From: Muribaculaceae bacterium
GTDB taxonomy: Bacteria > Bacteroidota > Bacteroidia > Bacteroidales > Muribaculaceae
Length of the DNA stretch: 64,000 bases
Direction of reading: 5' to 3'
Assembly: GCA_022509105.1 (NCBI GenBank)
Contig: JAFLTV010000008.1
Coordinates: forward strand, 1-64,000
Shown piece after piece: positions 48,498-56,986 of this stretch. Each line of letters opens with the position of its first letter. Positions within the stretch are counted from its first letter, which is position 1. Both the position numbers and the translations under genes were made by a program. The notes beneath the pieces were generated by a model that was not told the origin of the DNA, did not search any database, and worked only from the letters and a program-made list of their open reading frames with translations.

Positions 48498-50030
48498 ATG
48501 CATAAAATCTTATGGGCCGACGATGAGATCGACCTCTTGAAACCACATATTTTGTTTCTTAAAAACAAAGGATACGACGTAACAACCGTTTCCAACGGAG
48601 TCGATGCCCTTGAGGCGCTCGATAATGAGGCCTTCAGTCTTGTTTTGCTCGATGAGAATATGCCGGGTCTTTCCGGATTGGAAACTCTCGACCGCATCAA
48701 TCGTGCCCATCCCGATGTGCCTGTAATCATGATTACAAAATCTGAGGAGGAAAACATTATGAACCAGGCAATCGGTAACAGTATAGCCGACTATCTCATA
48801 AAGCCTGTGAATCCTAATCAGATTCTCCTTTCGCTTAAAAAGAATCTTGGAGGCCGGGAGCTTGTGGCTGCCCAGACCACATCGGGCTATCAGCAGGAAT
48901 TCACTCATATATCTTCGCTTATTAACAGCGCAGCCTCAATTCAGGAATGGATGGATGTCTATAAGCAGATCGTTTATTGGGAGCTCAAGCTTGCCGATAC
49001 GCCCATGGCTGAAATGGTTTTGATGCAAAAGAAAGATGCCAACAGCAATTTCTGTAAATTCGTAAGAAAGAATTATGAAAAATGGGTCACTACAGACGAG
49101 CGTCCTCTGATGAGTCCTGAGATTTTCAAAAAGAAAGTGTTTCCTCTGCTTGATTCAGGCGAAAAGGTCTGCTTTATCCTTATAGACAATTTCCGGCTCG
49201 ACCAGTGGAGAGTCTTGCAACCCTTGCTTTCCGAATGGTTTGATTCTTCTGAAGAATTATATTCGGCCATTCTGCCCACATCTACACAATATGCCAGAAA
49301 TGCCATTTTTGCCGGACTGATGCCTCTTCAGATTTCCAAGTTATACCCGAAGCTTTGGGTGGAAGAAGATGAAGACGAGGGTCTGAATGTGCATGAAGAG
49401 GAGCTTATCCGCACTCAGTTAGAGCGTTTCAGGCGTAAGGAAAATTTCACCTACAACAAGCTAAACGATTCGTCAGCCGGCGAGAAATTCCTGAGCCAGA
49501 TGAAAAAGTTGAATGATGTGCCTCTCAATGTCGTGGTGTTGAATTTCATCGATATGCTTAGCCATGCCCGTACAGAATCCAAGATGATTAGGGAACTCGC
49601 TAATTCCGATGCTGCCTACCGCTCTCTGACTGAATCATGGTTCAGACATTCTTCCTCCCTCGATATATTCCGAAGACTTTCAGAATTAGGATTTAAGGTT
49701 ATCGTAACCACCGACCATGGCACAATACGGGTAGACAACCCTGTCAAGGTTATTGGCGACAGAAACACAAATACCAACCTCAGATATAAGGTGGGTAAAA
49801 ATCTGAACTACAATCCTAAGCAGGTGTATGAAATGGCCGATCCGAAGAGATTCAGATTGCCCTCTCCGAATATTTCAAGTAAGTTTATTTATGCATGTAA
49901 TGAGGATTTCTTCTCTTATCCGAACAATTATAACTACTACGTGCAGTATTACACGGGCACTTTCCAGCATGGCGGCATATCCATGGAGGAAATGCTCGTT
50001 CCCCTTGTAACCCTCACTCCGAAGAGATGA
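48498..50030 (+). CDS. porX: PorX-like response regulator with PglZ domain
   Basis: 510 residues. The N-terminal receiver domain has the acidic pair 'ADDE', phospho-acceptor Asp52 in 'LVLLDENMPG', Thr/Ser near 80 and Lys in 'YLIKPV'. A helical middle is followed by a PglZ-type alkaline-phosphatase-fold domain from about residue 215 ('FILIDNFRLDQW', 'TTDHGTIRV'). PorX acts with the kinase PorY and a sigma factor in control of type IX secretion, and its PglZ domain hydrolyses linear nucleotides in studied homologues. It lies 14 bases after the PorW-like gene. Confidence 0.93.
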   Translation: MHKILWADDEIDLLKPHILFLKNKGYDVTTVSNGVDALEALDNEAFSLVLLDENMPGLSGLETLDRINRAHPDVPVIMITKSEEENIMNQAIGNSIADYLIKPVNPNQILLSLKKNLGGRELVAAQTTSGYQQEFTHISSLINSAASIQEWMDVYKQIVYWELKLADTPMAEMVLMQKKDANSNFCKFVRKNYEKWVTTDERPLMSPEIFKKKVFPLLDSGEKVCFILIDNFRLDQWRVLQPLLSEWFDSSEELYSAILPTSTQYARNAIFAGLMPLQISKLYPKLWVEEDEDEGLNVHEEELIRTQLERFRRKENFTYNKLNDSSAGEKFLSQMKKLNDVPLNVVVLNFIDMLSHARTESKMIRELANSDAAYRSLTESWFRHSSSLDIFRRLSELGFKVIVTTDHGTIRVDNPVKVIGDRNTNTNLRYKVGKNLNYNPKQVYEMADPKRFRLPSPNISSKFIYACNEDFFSYPNNYNYYVQYYTGTFQHGGISMEEMLVPLVTLTPKR

Positions 50031-50998
50031 AAAAATTCTTTCTCTGTCTGATTTCTTTGCTGTCTTTGGCTGCCTTGGCTCAATCTGAAGATTCGGGCCG
50101 GGAGCTCTATGAAACGGCGATGAAATATGAAACAGGGAATGATAGCGTGGCGGCTGACATAAAGCAGAGTCTTTTCTATTATCGTCAGGCTGCAGAAAAG
50201 GGCTTTCTGCCGGCTCAAAATTATTTGGGCTTTCTCTACTACAATGGAGAGGTGACAAAACAAGACGTGGATTCAGCCCTTTACTGGATTACGAGGGCCG
50301 CTGAACAGGGTGATCTTAAAGCGGCGGGAAATCTGGGTTACCTATATTCAAAAGCTCCTGAAATTCCCAGGGATTATTCTAAGGCCTTCCAATGGCTCTC
50401 AAAAGCTGCCGAGGGGGGAGTCCCCACTTCTTTAACACAGCTTGCCGACCTTTATAAAGAAGGGTTAGGCGTGGAGCCTGACACTTTGAAAGCTATTGAA
50501 CTCTATGAAAAAGCCATCCATGACAGAGTATCAGATGCTGAATACCGATTGTTGGCAATGATGGGCTATCAATGGAAAAAACTCTCAGCTGATTCGGCCT
50601 TGAACCTGGGACTGCATTACTACAATACCGGCGCGCCGGTGGTGGCTGTAGATCTCTTTCAAAACGCTGCCGAAGTCGGCAATGCAAAAGCTATGACCCT
50701 CTTGGGCGATGCTTATTCAAGAAGCTACGGGGTGGCATACAACCACGATAAATCTTTGGAATATTTTATTAGAGGTGCTATGGGCGGTGATCCCTCGGCA
50801 CAATATGTTTTGGCAGAAACATTAGAGATTTTCCCTGATCTTATTACTCCCGAATTGATTGAGGACCTTTATCCTGAAGGTCTTCCATTGTCTATTGACG
50901 AAGAGAAACTTTCTTCCCCGGCCTATTGGTATTCCCGAGCCTCACTTGCCGGGATTGCTGATGCAGACACTGCCTTCTCCCGGCTTCTCTCCCCTTGA
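50027..50998 (+). CDS. exported Sel1-repeat protein
   Basis: 323 residues. A signal peptide (MKKFFLCLISLLSLAALAQS) precedes about six Sel1-like repeats, for example 'AEKGFLPAQNYLGFLYYNG' and 'AEQGDLKAAGNLGYLYSK'. Such repeats form protein-binding scaffolds. The ATG overlaps the porX stop by four bases (ATGA), so it is translated with PorX and probably belongs to the same envelope function. Specific partner unknown. Confidence 0.85.
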   Translation: MKKFFLCLISLLSLAALAQSEDSGRELYETAMKYETGNDSVAADIKQSLFYYRQAAEKGFLPAQNYLGFLYYNGEVTKQDVDSALYWITRAAEQGDLKAAGNLGYLYSKAPEIPRDYSKAFQWLSKAAEGGVPTSLTQLADLYKEGLGVEPDTLKAIELYEKAIHDRVSDAEYRLLAMMGYQWKKLSADSALNLGLHYYNTGAPVVAVDLFQNAAEVGNAKAMTLLGDAYSRSYGVAYNHDKSLEYFIRGAMGGDPSAQYVLAETLEIFPDLITPELIEDLYPEGLPLSIDEEKLSSPAYWYSRASLAGIADADTAFSRLLSP

Positions 50999-51087
50999 TT
51001 TCATTCCAAACTTCCCGACTGAAAACACACGTCTCGTATTTTTTAATCAAAATTGCCTATTCAATAACTATTATAAGGAATCTAATC

Positions 51088-51519
51088 TTATATCAGATTT
51101 CGTTCTTTTAAAATCTCCACTATCTGTGTTGGAGTCACTACAAATGGCTTTATTGGAAAATGTTTTAAATTCCCTGTCACAAGATATGAATCATCAACAC
51201 TCATTCTTACTTCATAAAAAACTATATCATCCGGATCCGGAAATATTTCATCGGCAACTTTTGTTCTATTAACCTTAATACCAAATTTTCTTATTGTAGA
51301 GATAAAAGTATTTATTTGTTCTTGAGATATTCTTAATTTGGGATAATGTAAGACCCTTACATATTCTGATTCTATTTCATCATTATAGATGGGCGTTATA
51401 TGGCCTATATTAATGGCATGAATAACTTGATTTGGATTGGAGTTTTTATTAGAATTCATCAATGCAGACACAATAACATTTGTATCTATTACAGCATAAA
51501 TTTTATTTGCGTCCTTCAT
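51088..51519 (-). CDS. PIN-domain ribonuclease toxin
   Basis: 143 residues. The PIN active-site acids are visible: Asp in 'AVIDTNVIVSAL', Glu near residue 49, Asp in 'DPDD' and Asp in 'VDDSYLVTGN'. The family (PF13470-like) contains type II toxins that cut RNA. Its start overlaps the upstream RelB-like gene by 17 bases, the usual antitoxin-toxin order. AT-rich region. Confidence 0.85.
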   Translation of the reverse strand: MKDANKIYAVIDTNVIVSALMNSNKNSNPNQVIHAINIGHITPIYNDEIESEYVRVLHYPKLRISQEQINTFISTIRKFGIKVNRTKVADEIFPDPDDIVFYEVRMSVDDSYLVTGNLKHFPIKPFVVTPTQIVEILKERNLI

Positions 51520-51802
51520 TACGCACCTCTTTTATGATTTTATTGATTTCATCAAGGCTTAAATCCTGCATTCCTGCATTTGCGACTGATTGTCTCATAG
51601 ATTCAAAATTTTCTATCGCTTTATCGCTCCATTCCTGGTTTTCATCCACGGCAATCTCGAAAGGTATTTTCCTTTCCCGGAGGGAAGCCCTAATGAATAG
51701 TGTAATAGCACTTGTTGTGGAAAGACCTAATGCTCCACATAAATTGCAGAATCTTTCTTTTAGTGTCTTGTCTAATCTTATTGAAATATTCGCCTCCTGC
51801 AT
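51503..51802 (-). CDS. RelB/DinJ-type antitoxin
   Basis: 99 residues. The N-terminal ribbon-helix-helix 'ANISIRLDKTLKERFCNLCG' followed by 'LGLSTTSAITLFIRASLRE' is the RelB/DinJ signature. The C-terminal half should wrap the toxin. It normally pairs with RelE/YafQ toxins, but here the partner is a PIN protein; such mixed pairs are known. It is likely autoregulated, though no operator was identified. Confidence 0.85.
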   Translation of the reverse strand: MQEANISIRLDKTLKERFCNLCGALGLSTTSAITLFIRASLRERKIPFEIAVDENQEWSDKAIENFESMRQSVANAGMQDLSLDEINKIIKEVRNEGRK

Positions 51803-51863
51803 ATTCTATTTTATTATTTTGTATTGCAAAGATATTGCATTTTTCATCACATTACAAAATTTT

Positions 51864-52130
51864 TTATCTTGCAATTAGGATTATTGGTTCACCCAAAGCA
51901 TAAGAAATTCCGGCTATTGTGTTGGTGGTAAAGTTATGTCTGCCTGTTAGCCATTTGGATATTTCTGACTCTCGTTTACCCATTTTAGCAGCCAATTCTT
52001 TTTGTGTCATTCCTTTTCTTTTAAGAATATCGTCAATACGGGTTGCTATCTCAAATGAGAGGTTGAATTCAGCCCTTGATTTGTCTGATACCTTTGACAG
52101 ACATTCTCTAAACAGTGGATTAGTCTTCAT
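51864..52130 (-). CDS. XRE-family antitoxin-like regulator
   Basis: 88 residues with one helix-turn-helix, 'MTQKELAAKMGKRESEISKWL', in the position typical of HigA-type antitoxins. The gene upstream (52196-52449) looks like a broken partner. If the toxin is dead, this would be an orphan antitoxin. Confidence 0.8.
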   Translation of the reverse strand: MKTNPLFRECLSKVSDKSRAEFNLSFEIATRIDDILKRKGMTQKELAAKMGKRESEISKWLTGRHNFTTNTIAGISYALGEPIILIAR

Positions 52131-52195
52131 AATTCAAATGTCTTGTTTTCGATTCCTACTATCATATTTTTCTCTATCGTAATAGTTCCATTTTG

Positions 52196-52449
52196 TTAAG
52201 CCTGTTTTAGAAGCTCATCAAACCTTTGTAGATCCATAACATACCCGCTTAATTCTTCATCTTCTTGATATGTTCTGGTAGTTTTGACCCCTCCATTACC
52301 TAATATCATTATCTGATCTGAAATCCTTAGACAATATAGCCTTAGTTTTCGAGAATCTATTGATAATGCTGCAACATTCCATTGAAGCAAATAGAATAGA
52401 GACATACATTATCGTTTTGTTCGATTGTTTTTAATTGGGCTTTCTTCAT
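52196..52449 (-). pseudogene. frameshifted toxin-like gene upstream of the XRE antitoxin
   Basis: The ORF track gives 69 residues (52196-52405) with the block 'CLRISDQIMILGNGG' followed by 'TRTYQEDEEL', which resembles small proteins paired with XRE antitoxins in Bacteroidales. A natural-looking start, MKKAQLKTIEQNDN at 52449, lies in another frame and stops after 30 codons. The two frames join at about 52405, as expected for a single-base frameshift. This could also be one short intact gene. Function as a toxin is inferred only from the partner. Confidence 0.5.
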
Positions 52450-52598
52450 TGATCCGGATTTATATCACAAAGATGTAAATTCTTTTCGATAATTCACTCA
52501 AAAGTGAATATTAATTTCTTATGGATTCACTATTCTTATTCAAAATTTAACTTTAAGGATATTTTGTTTGTTTAGGTGAGCTGACTTATTAATTGTAT

Positions 52599-52629
52599 TT
52601 TGTATTATTCTTTTCATTAGTTATCTTTG
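52599..52629 (+). promoter_or_regulatory. promoter of the BNR_4/GH105 unit
   Basis: TTTG (52599-52602), 19 bases, TATCTTTG (52622-52629), an exact consensus match. The ATG is 46 bases downstream. Confidence 0.75.
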
Positions 52630-52675
52630 TATCTGCATAACCTTGACTGATTGCCACTTTTATTAACCATAAATC

Positions 52676-54025
52676 ATGAAGAGCCTCTTTTTAATTACTG
52701 TTGCAACTTTCGCAATGATTTCAACAAACGCTCAGGTTCTTCCTAAACTTTCCCGCGATAATGTAGAAACACCCGGGGTAAACAATCTTTCAAGTAAACT
52801 GACAGAAGTTGGCGAAGGTTATGCCCGAACTTCTGTCAATACCGCTGTGTTTAGAGGTAGTTCGGTAGTAACTCATGGCAACAATCAATTTACTTCTTTC
52901 TATGATAAAGATGGAAATATAGTTGTGGCTAAAAGAGAGACCGGAGATTCGGTGTGGGAAGTAAAGACCACACAATATATGGGGAATGTAAAAGATGCTC
53001 ACAATGTAATCAGCCTGGGAATTGACGGCGAAGGGTTTCTTCATCTTTCATTCGACCATCATGGAGACCCTTTGAAATATACCAAATCGGTTGAGGCCGG
53101 CTCTCTTGAGTTTGGAGAACTTGAACCTATGACAGGTAGAAATGAACAGGATGTTACATATCCGGAATTTTATACCTTGCCGGAGGGAGATCTTCTTTTC
53201 GCTTATAGGAGCGGGGAGTCGGGCAGAGGCAATCTGATATTGAACAGATATGATGTCAAAGCAAAAAAATGGGAAAGACTCCAGGATGTCTTGATTGACG
53301 GAGAGGATGCAAGAAATGCCTACTGGCAAATATTTGTGGATGCTAAGGGCACAATCCATCTCTCCTGGGTGTGGAGAGAGAGCTGGCTCGTAGAAACTAA
53401 TCATGATCTTTGCTACGCTAAATCGATAGATGGAGGCAAAACATGGCAAAAGAGTGACGGCACTCCCTACAACTTGCCCATCACGCTTGAAACTGCAGAA
53501 ATAGCCTGGAATATTCATCAAAACTCAGAGCTGATAAATCAAACAGGGATGTCTGCCGATATAGACGGAAATCCTCTGATTGCCACTTATTGGCGGGATG
53601 AAAATAGCGAAGTGCCACAGTATAGGCTGGTGCGCCATAATGGCGAAGAGTGGATGATGACCACTATCGGGAAACGTAAAACCCCGTTCACGCTCTCGGG
53701 AGGCGGAACTAAAATGATTCCCATAAGCCGACCGAAAATAATAAGCGACGGCAGATCTGCCTTCTATCTTTTCAGAGACGAAGAAAGAGGCTCAAAAGTC
53801 AGTATGGCCTTTACCACCGACCTTCAGGATGGCAACTGGGAAATTGTTGATCTCACTGATTTTTCTGTCGATGCCTGGGAACCGACTTATGATATCAATT
53901 TATGGAATGACCGAAATATTCTTAATATTTTCGTTCAAACCACTCATCAGGGAGATGGAGAAAAGATCTCTGACTCATCTGAAACTTCTTCCTTCGTCTA
54001 TATTTTAGAACCATATTTTGAATGA
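52676..54025 (+). CDS. exported BNR_4 beta-propeller enzyme (GH145/PL27/PL24-like)
   Basis: 449 residues. A signal peptide (MKSLFLITVATFAMISTNAQ) precedes a seven-bladed propeller of the BNR_4 type, with 'FDHHGDPLKYTKS', 'NAYWQIFVDAKGTIHLSWVWR' and 'YAKSIDGGKTW'. Enzymes of this fold include rhamnosidases (GH145) and lyases (PL24, PL27) acting on Rha-GlcA linkages. Lysis or hydrolysis would give the substrate of the GH105 enzyme encoded next, which overlaps by four bases. Exact activity cannot be assigned from sequence. Confidence 0.78.
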   Translation: MKSLFLITVATFAMISTNAQVLPKLSRDNVETPGVNNLSSKLTEVGEGYARTSVNTAVFRGSSVVTHGNNQFTSFYDKDGNIVVAKRETGDSVWEVKTTQYMGNVKDAHNVISLGIDGEGFLHLSFDHHGDPLKYTKSVEAGSLEFGELEPMTGRNEQDVTYPEFYTLPEGDLLFAYRSGESGRGNLILNRYDVKAKKWERLQDVLIDGEDARNAYWQIFVDAKGTIHLSWVWRESWLVETNHDLCYAKSIDGGKTWQKSDGTPYNLPITLETAEIAWNIHQNSELINQTGMSADIDGNPLIATYWRDENSEVPQYRLVRHNGEEWMMTTIGKRKTPFTLSGGGTKMIPISRPKIISDGRSAFYLFRDEERGSKVSMAFTTDLQDGNWEIVDLTDFSVDAWEPTYDINLWNDRNILNIFVQTTHQGDGEKISDSSETSSFVYILEPYFE

Positions 54026-56367
54026 ATAAACTTAACATACACCACATGAAATTTTTTAATCAGATTCTCCTTGTTGTTTCAGTCTGGCTGTTGGCCTGCA
54101 ATGGAAATGCCCTCGCAAAAGATAATGCTCAAAAAGCAACGGAAGTTAGGGAAATTATCAAAAAAGTCAACAACAAGTGGCAGTCAACTCATAATCCTGA
54201 CACAACCGCCTTTTGGCACGCCGCCGCTTACCACACAGGCAATATGGAGGCTTACAAACTTATTGGTCTTCCTGAATGGCTTGAATATTCCGAAAAATGG
54301 GCGAACCATAATCAATGGAAGGGAGCAAAAAGCAATGATAAATCCACATGGAAATATGATTACGGAGAAACCGACGATCATGTGTTGTTCGGCGACTGGC
54401 AGATATGTTTCCAAACGTATGCCGACCTTTACAATATATTACCTGAGGATAAACGGATTGCCAGAGCTAAAGAAGTGATGGAGTATGAGATGTCTACACC
54501 GCAGAATGACTATTGGTGGTGGGCCGACGGGCTTTATATGGTTATGCCGGTGATGACGAAGCTATATAAAATCACCGGCAATCAGAAATATCTCGACAAA
54601 CTCTACGAATATATTCAGTTCAGTGACAGTATAATGTATGATCCTGAAGCTAACCTTTATTATCGGGACGCCAAATATACCTTTCCAAAACATAAGACAG
54701 AGAAAGGGTTGAAAGACTTCTGGGCCCGAGGTGACGGCTGGGTGCTTGCAGGGCTTGCCAAAGTGCTTCAGGATTATCCTGAGGATTATTCGCAAAGAGA
54801 TTTCTTTGAAAACAGATTTAAAGAAATGGCTGAAGCAGTTGTGGCTGCACAGCAACCCAAGGGATATTGGAGCAGAAGCATGCTTGATCAACAACAGGCT
54901 CCCGGATATGAAACAAGCGGGACGGCTTTTTTCACATACGGACTGCTTTGGGGGCTCAACAATGGATTATTGGAAGGCGAGAAATATGAGAAAGCGGCTC
55001 AAAAAGGTTGGGATTATCTGCAAGATATAGCCTTACAACCTGACTTTACCATCGGTTATGTGCAGCCTATTGGAGAGAAAGCAATCCCGGGGCAGGTCGT
55101 AAATGCTAACTCAACATCTGATTTCGGAACAGGGGCTTTTCTTCTTGCCGCTTCCGAATATGTAAAAAAACTTGAAAAAGAGATAAACCCAGATAGAAAG
55201 TATTGGACCGATCTGGCTTATCAGATGGCTTATCCGGTCTTGAGCAACATGGCCGAAGGCAAACTCCAGAAGAACATGAAACTGGAGTTCAGCCCGGTCT
55301 GGGATAATAGGGACTGCAAAGTGGCATACATGGAAACCTTCGGGAGATTGATGGCCGGTATTGCTCCCTGGTTATCCTTGCCGGATGACAACACTCCTGA
55401 AGGGAAACAGCGCAAGCAGCTGCGTCAGCTTGCTTTAAAAAGCTATGCAAATGCAGTAGACCCGGAGAGTCCTGATTTTCTTTTATGGGAAGGGCAGGGG
55501 CAGGCCCTTGTCGATGCGGCATATATTGCAGAAAGTTTCCTGAGAGGATATGACTCTCTTTGGATGCCTCTTGATGATGCCACTAAAGAAAGATATATTC
55601 AAAGATTTCAAGGGATGAGGAAAATAGACCCTCCTTACACCAACTGGCTTCTCTTTTCCTCTATTATAGAATCTTTTTTGGCTAAGGCGGGTGCGGAATA
55701 TGATGAATACCGTGTCAATTCGGCAATCAGGAAAACCGATGAATGGTATGTAGGCGACGGATGGTATGCAGATGGTCCGGACTTTGCATTCGATTATTAC
55801 AGCAGCTATGTTTTTCATCCGATGTATCTTGAGACCTTAAAAGCCATGGCAGACGCGGGAGCACAAAACCGGATAGATTATCCGGCTTATTATAAAAAAG
55901 GGCTGAAGAGGGCCCAGAAACATAGCATTGTTCTTGAACGCTTCATTTCCCCTGAAGGCACTTTCCCCGTTTTCGGAAGATCAATCCCTTACCGTATGGC
56001 CGCTCTCCAGCCACTTGCCCTTATGGCCTGGTATGATAAGCTGCCTGCCGGTATCACTCCCGGACAAGCCAGAAATGGATTGACATCAGTGATGCACAAT
56101 ATGTTTGACGGGAAAAAGAACTTTAATGATGAGGGTTTCCTGACTATCGGGTTTGCCGGAGAACAACCCAATATTTCAGATTGGTATACCAACAACGGCA
56201 GCCTCTATATGACCTCCTTGGCATTCCTTCCTTTGGGCCTTCCTTCCACTCATCCATTCTGGACAGAAGCTCCCCTTCCAACAACCAATCAAAAGGCCTG
56301 GAACGGCAAGCCGTTTCCAAAAGACCACCGATGGGAAGACGGATCTAAAATCCGGGATAAATATTAA
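54022..56367 (+). CDS. GH105-type unsaturated uronyl hydrolase fused to DUF2264
   Basis: 781 residues. The signal ends at a lipobox-like 'WLLAC'; an internal ATG at 54046 (MKFFNQ) may be the true start. The N-terminal half (about 30-385) is a GH105/GH88 alpha/alpha barrel with the catalytic Asp in 'WWWADGLYMVMPV' and the 'WARGDGWVL' motif. The C-terminal half is DUF2264 ('WEGQGQALVDAAYIAES'), itself a barrel-like family seen with pectin genes. The enzyme should remove unsaturated uronic acids from lyase products. It ends exactly where a convergent gene ends. Confidence 0.87.
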   Translation: MNKLNIHHMKFFNQILLVVSVWLLACNGNALAKDNAQKATEVREIIKKVNNKWQSTHNPDTTAFWHAAAYHTGNMEAYKLIGLPEWLEYSEKWANHNQWKGAKSNDKSTWKYDYGETDDHVLFGDWQICFQTYADLYNILPEDKRIARAKEVMEYEMSTPQNDYWWWADGLYMVMPVMTKLYKITGNQKYLDKLYEYIQFSDSIMYDPEANLYYRDAKYTFPKHKTEKGLKDFWARGDGWVLAGLAKVLQDYPEDYSQRDFFENRFKEMAEAVVAAQQPKGYWSRSMLDQQQAPGYETSGTAFFTYGLLWGLNNGLLEGEKYEKAAQKGWDYLQDIALQPDFTIGYVQPIGEKAIPGQVVNANSTSDFGTGAFLLAASEYVKKLEKEINPDRKYWTDLAYQMAYPVLSNMAEGKLQKNMKLEFSPVWDNRDCKVAYMETFGRLMAGIAPWLSLPDDNTPEGKQRKQLRQLALKSYANAVDPESPDFLLWEGQGQALVDAAYIAESFLRGYDSLWMPLDDATKERYIQRFQGMRKIDPPYTNWLLFSSIIESFLAKAGAEYDEYRVNSAIRKTDEWYVGDGWYADGPDFAFDYYSSYVFHPMYLETLKAMADAGAQNRIDYPAYYKKGLKRAQKHSIVLERFISPEGTFPVFGRSIPYRMAALQPLALMAWYDKLPAGITPGQARNGLTSVMHNMFDGKKNFNDEGFLTIGFAGEQPNISDWYTNNGSLYMTSLAFLPLGLPSTHPFWTEAPLPTTNQKAWNGKPFPKDHRWEDGSKIRDKY

Positions 56368-56799
56368 TCATTTAATTTTTCTTTTTATTTCAATGGGAAG
56401 TGAAGACAAGGCTTTCAACACTTCCTCAGCACGTTCATAGGATTTTTTCAAATCTATGTCACGCTCGCCTGCCACCTGAGCAACAGCCTCGGCATATCTG
56501 TTCTTATGCTGTTTGTTCAATTGAGTCCAGTTGATATTTTTCCATAACCTCGCCTCCTCCTCATCATAGGGCAATCTTCCTTGAATCATCAGTAGTGCAA
56601 TCACTGGATATCCGGCATAACCTTGCCAGAAGGTTGCGTTATCATCGGATGAATACTGCTCGCCGGCAAATTTTACGCTATAGCTTTTCTCTCCATCAGA
56701 AGAAGAAACACGGGCTTCATTCCCCTCTAATTTTATTCTGTGGTCGGCAAGGGCAGTCCAAGCTTCAAACACTTTCTCGATCGGTGGCAATTTCTTCAT
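56368..56799 (-). CDS. conserved-looking protein of unknown function
   Basis: 143 residues, soluble, rich in charged residues, with no signal peptide. 'QGYAGYPVIALLMIQGRLPYD' is the most structured part. I do not recognise it. It is convergent with the GH105 gene, with stop codons adjoining, and is separated from the porin unit by a terminator. Confidence 0.65.
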   Translation of the reverse strand: MKKLPPIEKVFEAWTALADHRIKLEGNEARVSSSDGEKSYSVKFAGEQYSSDDNATFWQGYAGYPVIALLMIQGRLPYDEEEARLWKNINWTQLNKQHKNRYAEAVAQVAGERDIDLKKSYERAEEVLKALSSLPIEIKRKIK

Positions 56800-56915
56800 A
56801 TCATTCTCTCCTTTATTATGGTTAATAAAATTTTGACCGGCAAATCCGGCCCATAGGTATATAATCTTTTGTCGGCTCCATGTTCACTTATTTTGTCTTC
56901 GTATAAGGAGTCTGC

Positions 56916-56960
56916 CAAAAAGACTACGAGGCAGATGCCCGTTGAAGGGCATTTACCTCG
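56916..56960 (-). terminator. terminator after the porin gene
   Basis: On the minus strand CGAGG-TAA-ATGCCC, a 6-base loop, GGGCAT-CTG-CCTCG, then TAGTCTTTTT. It ends the acid-resistance unit 27 bases after the porin stop. Confidence 0.8.
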
Positions 56961-56986
56961 AAGGCTTTTATCAGGATACAATTCTG

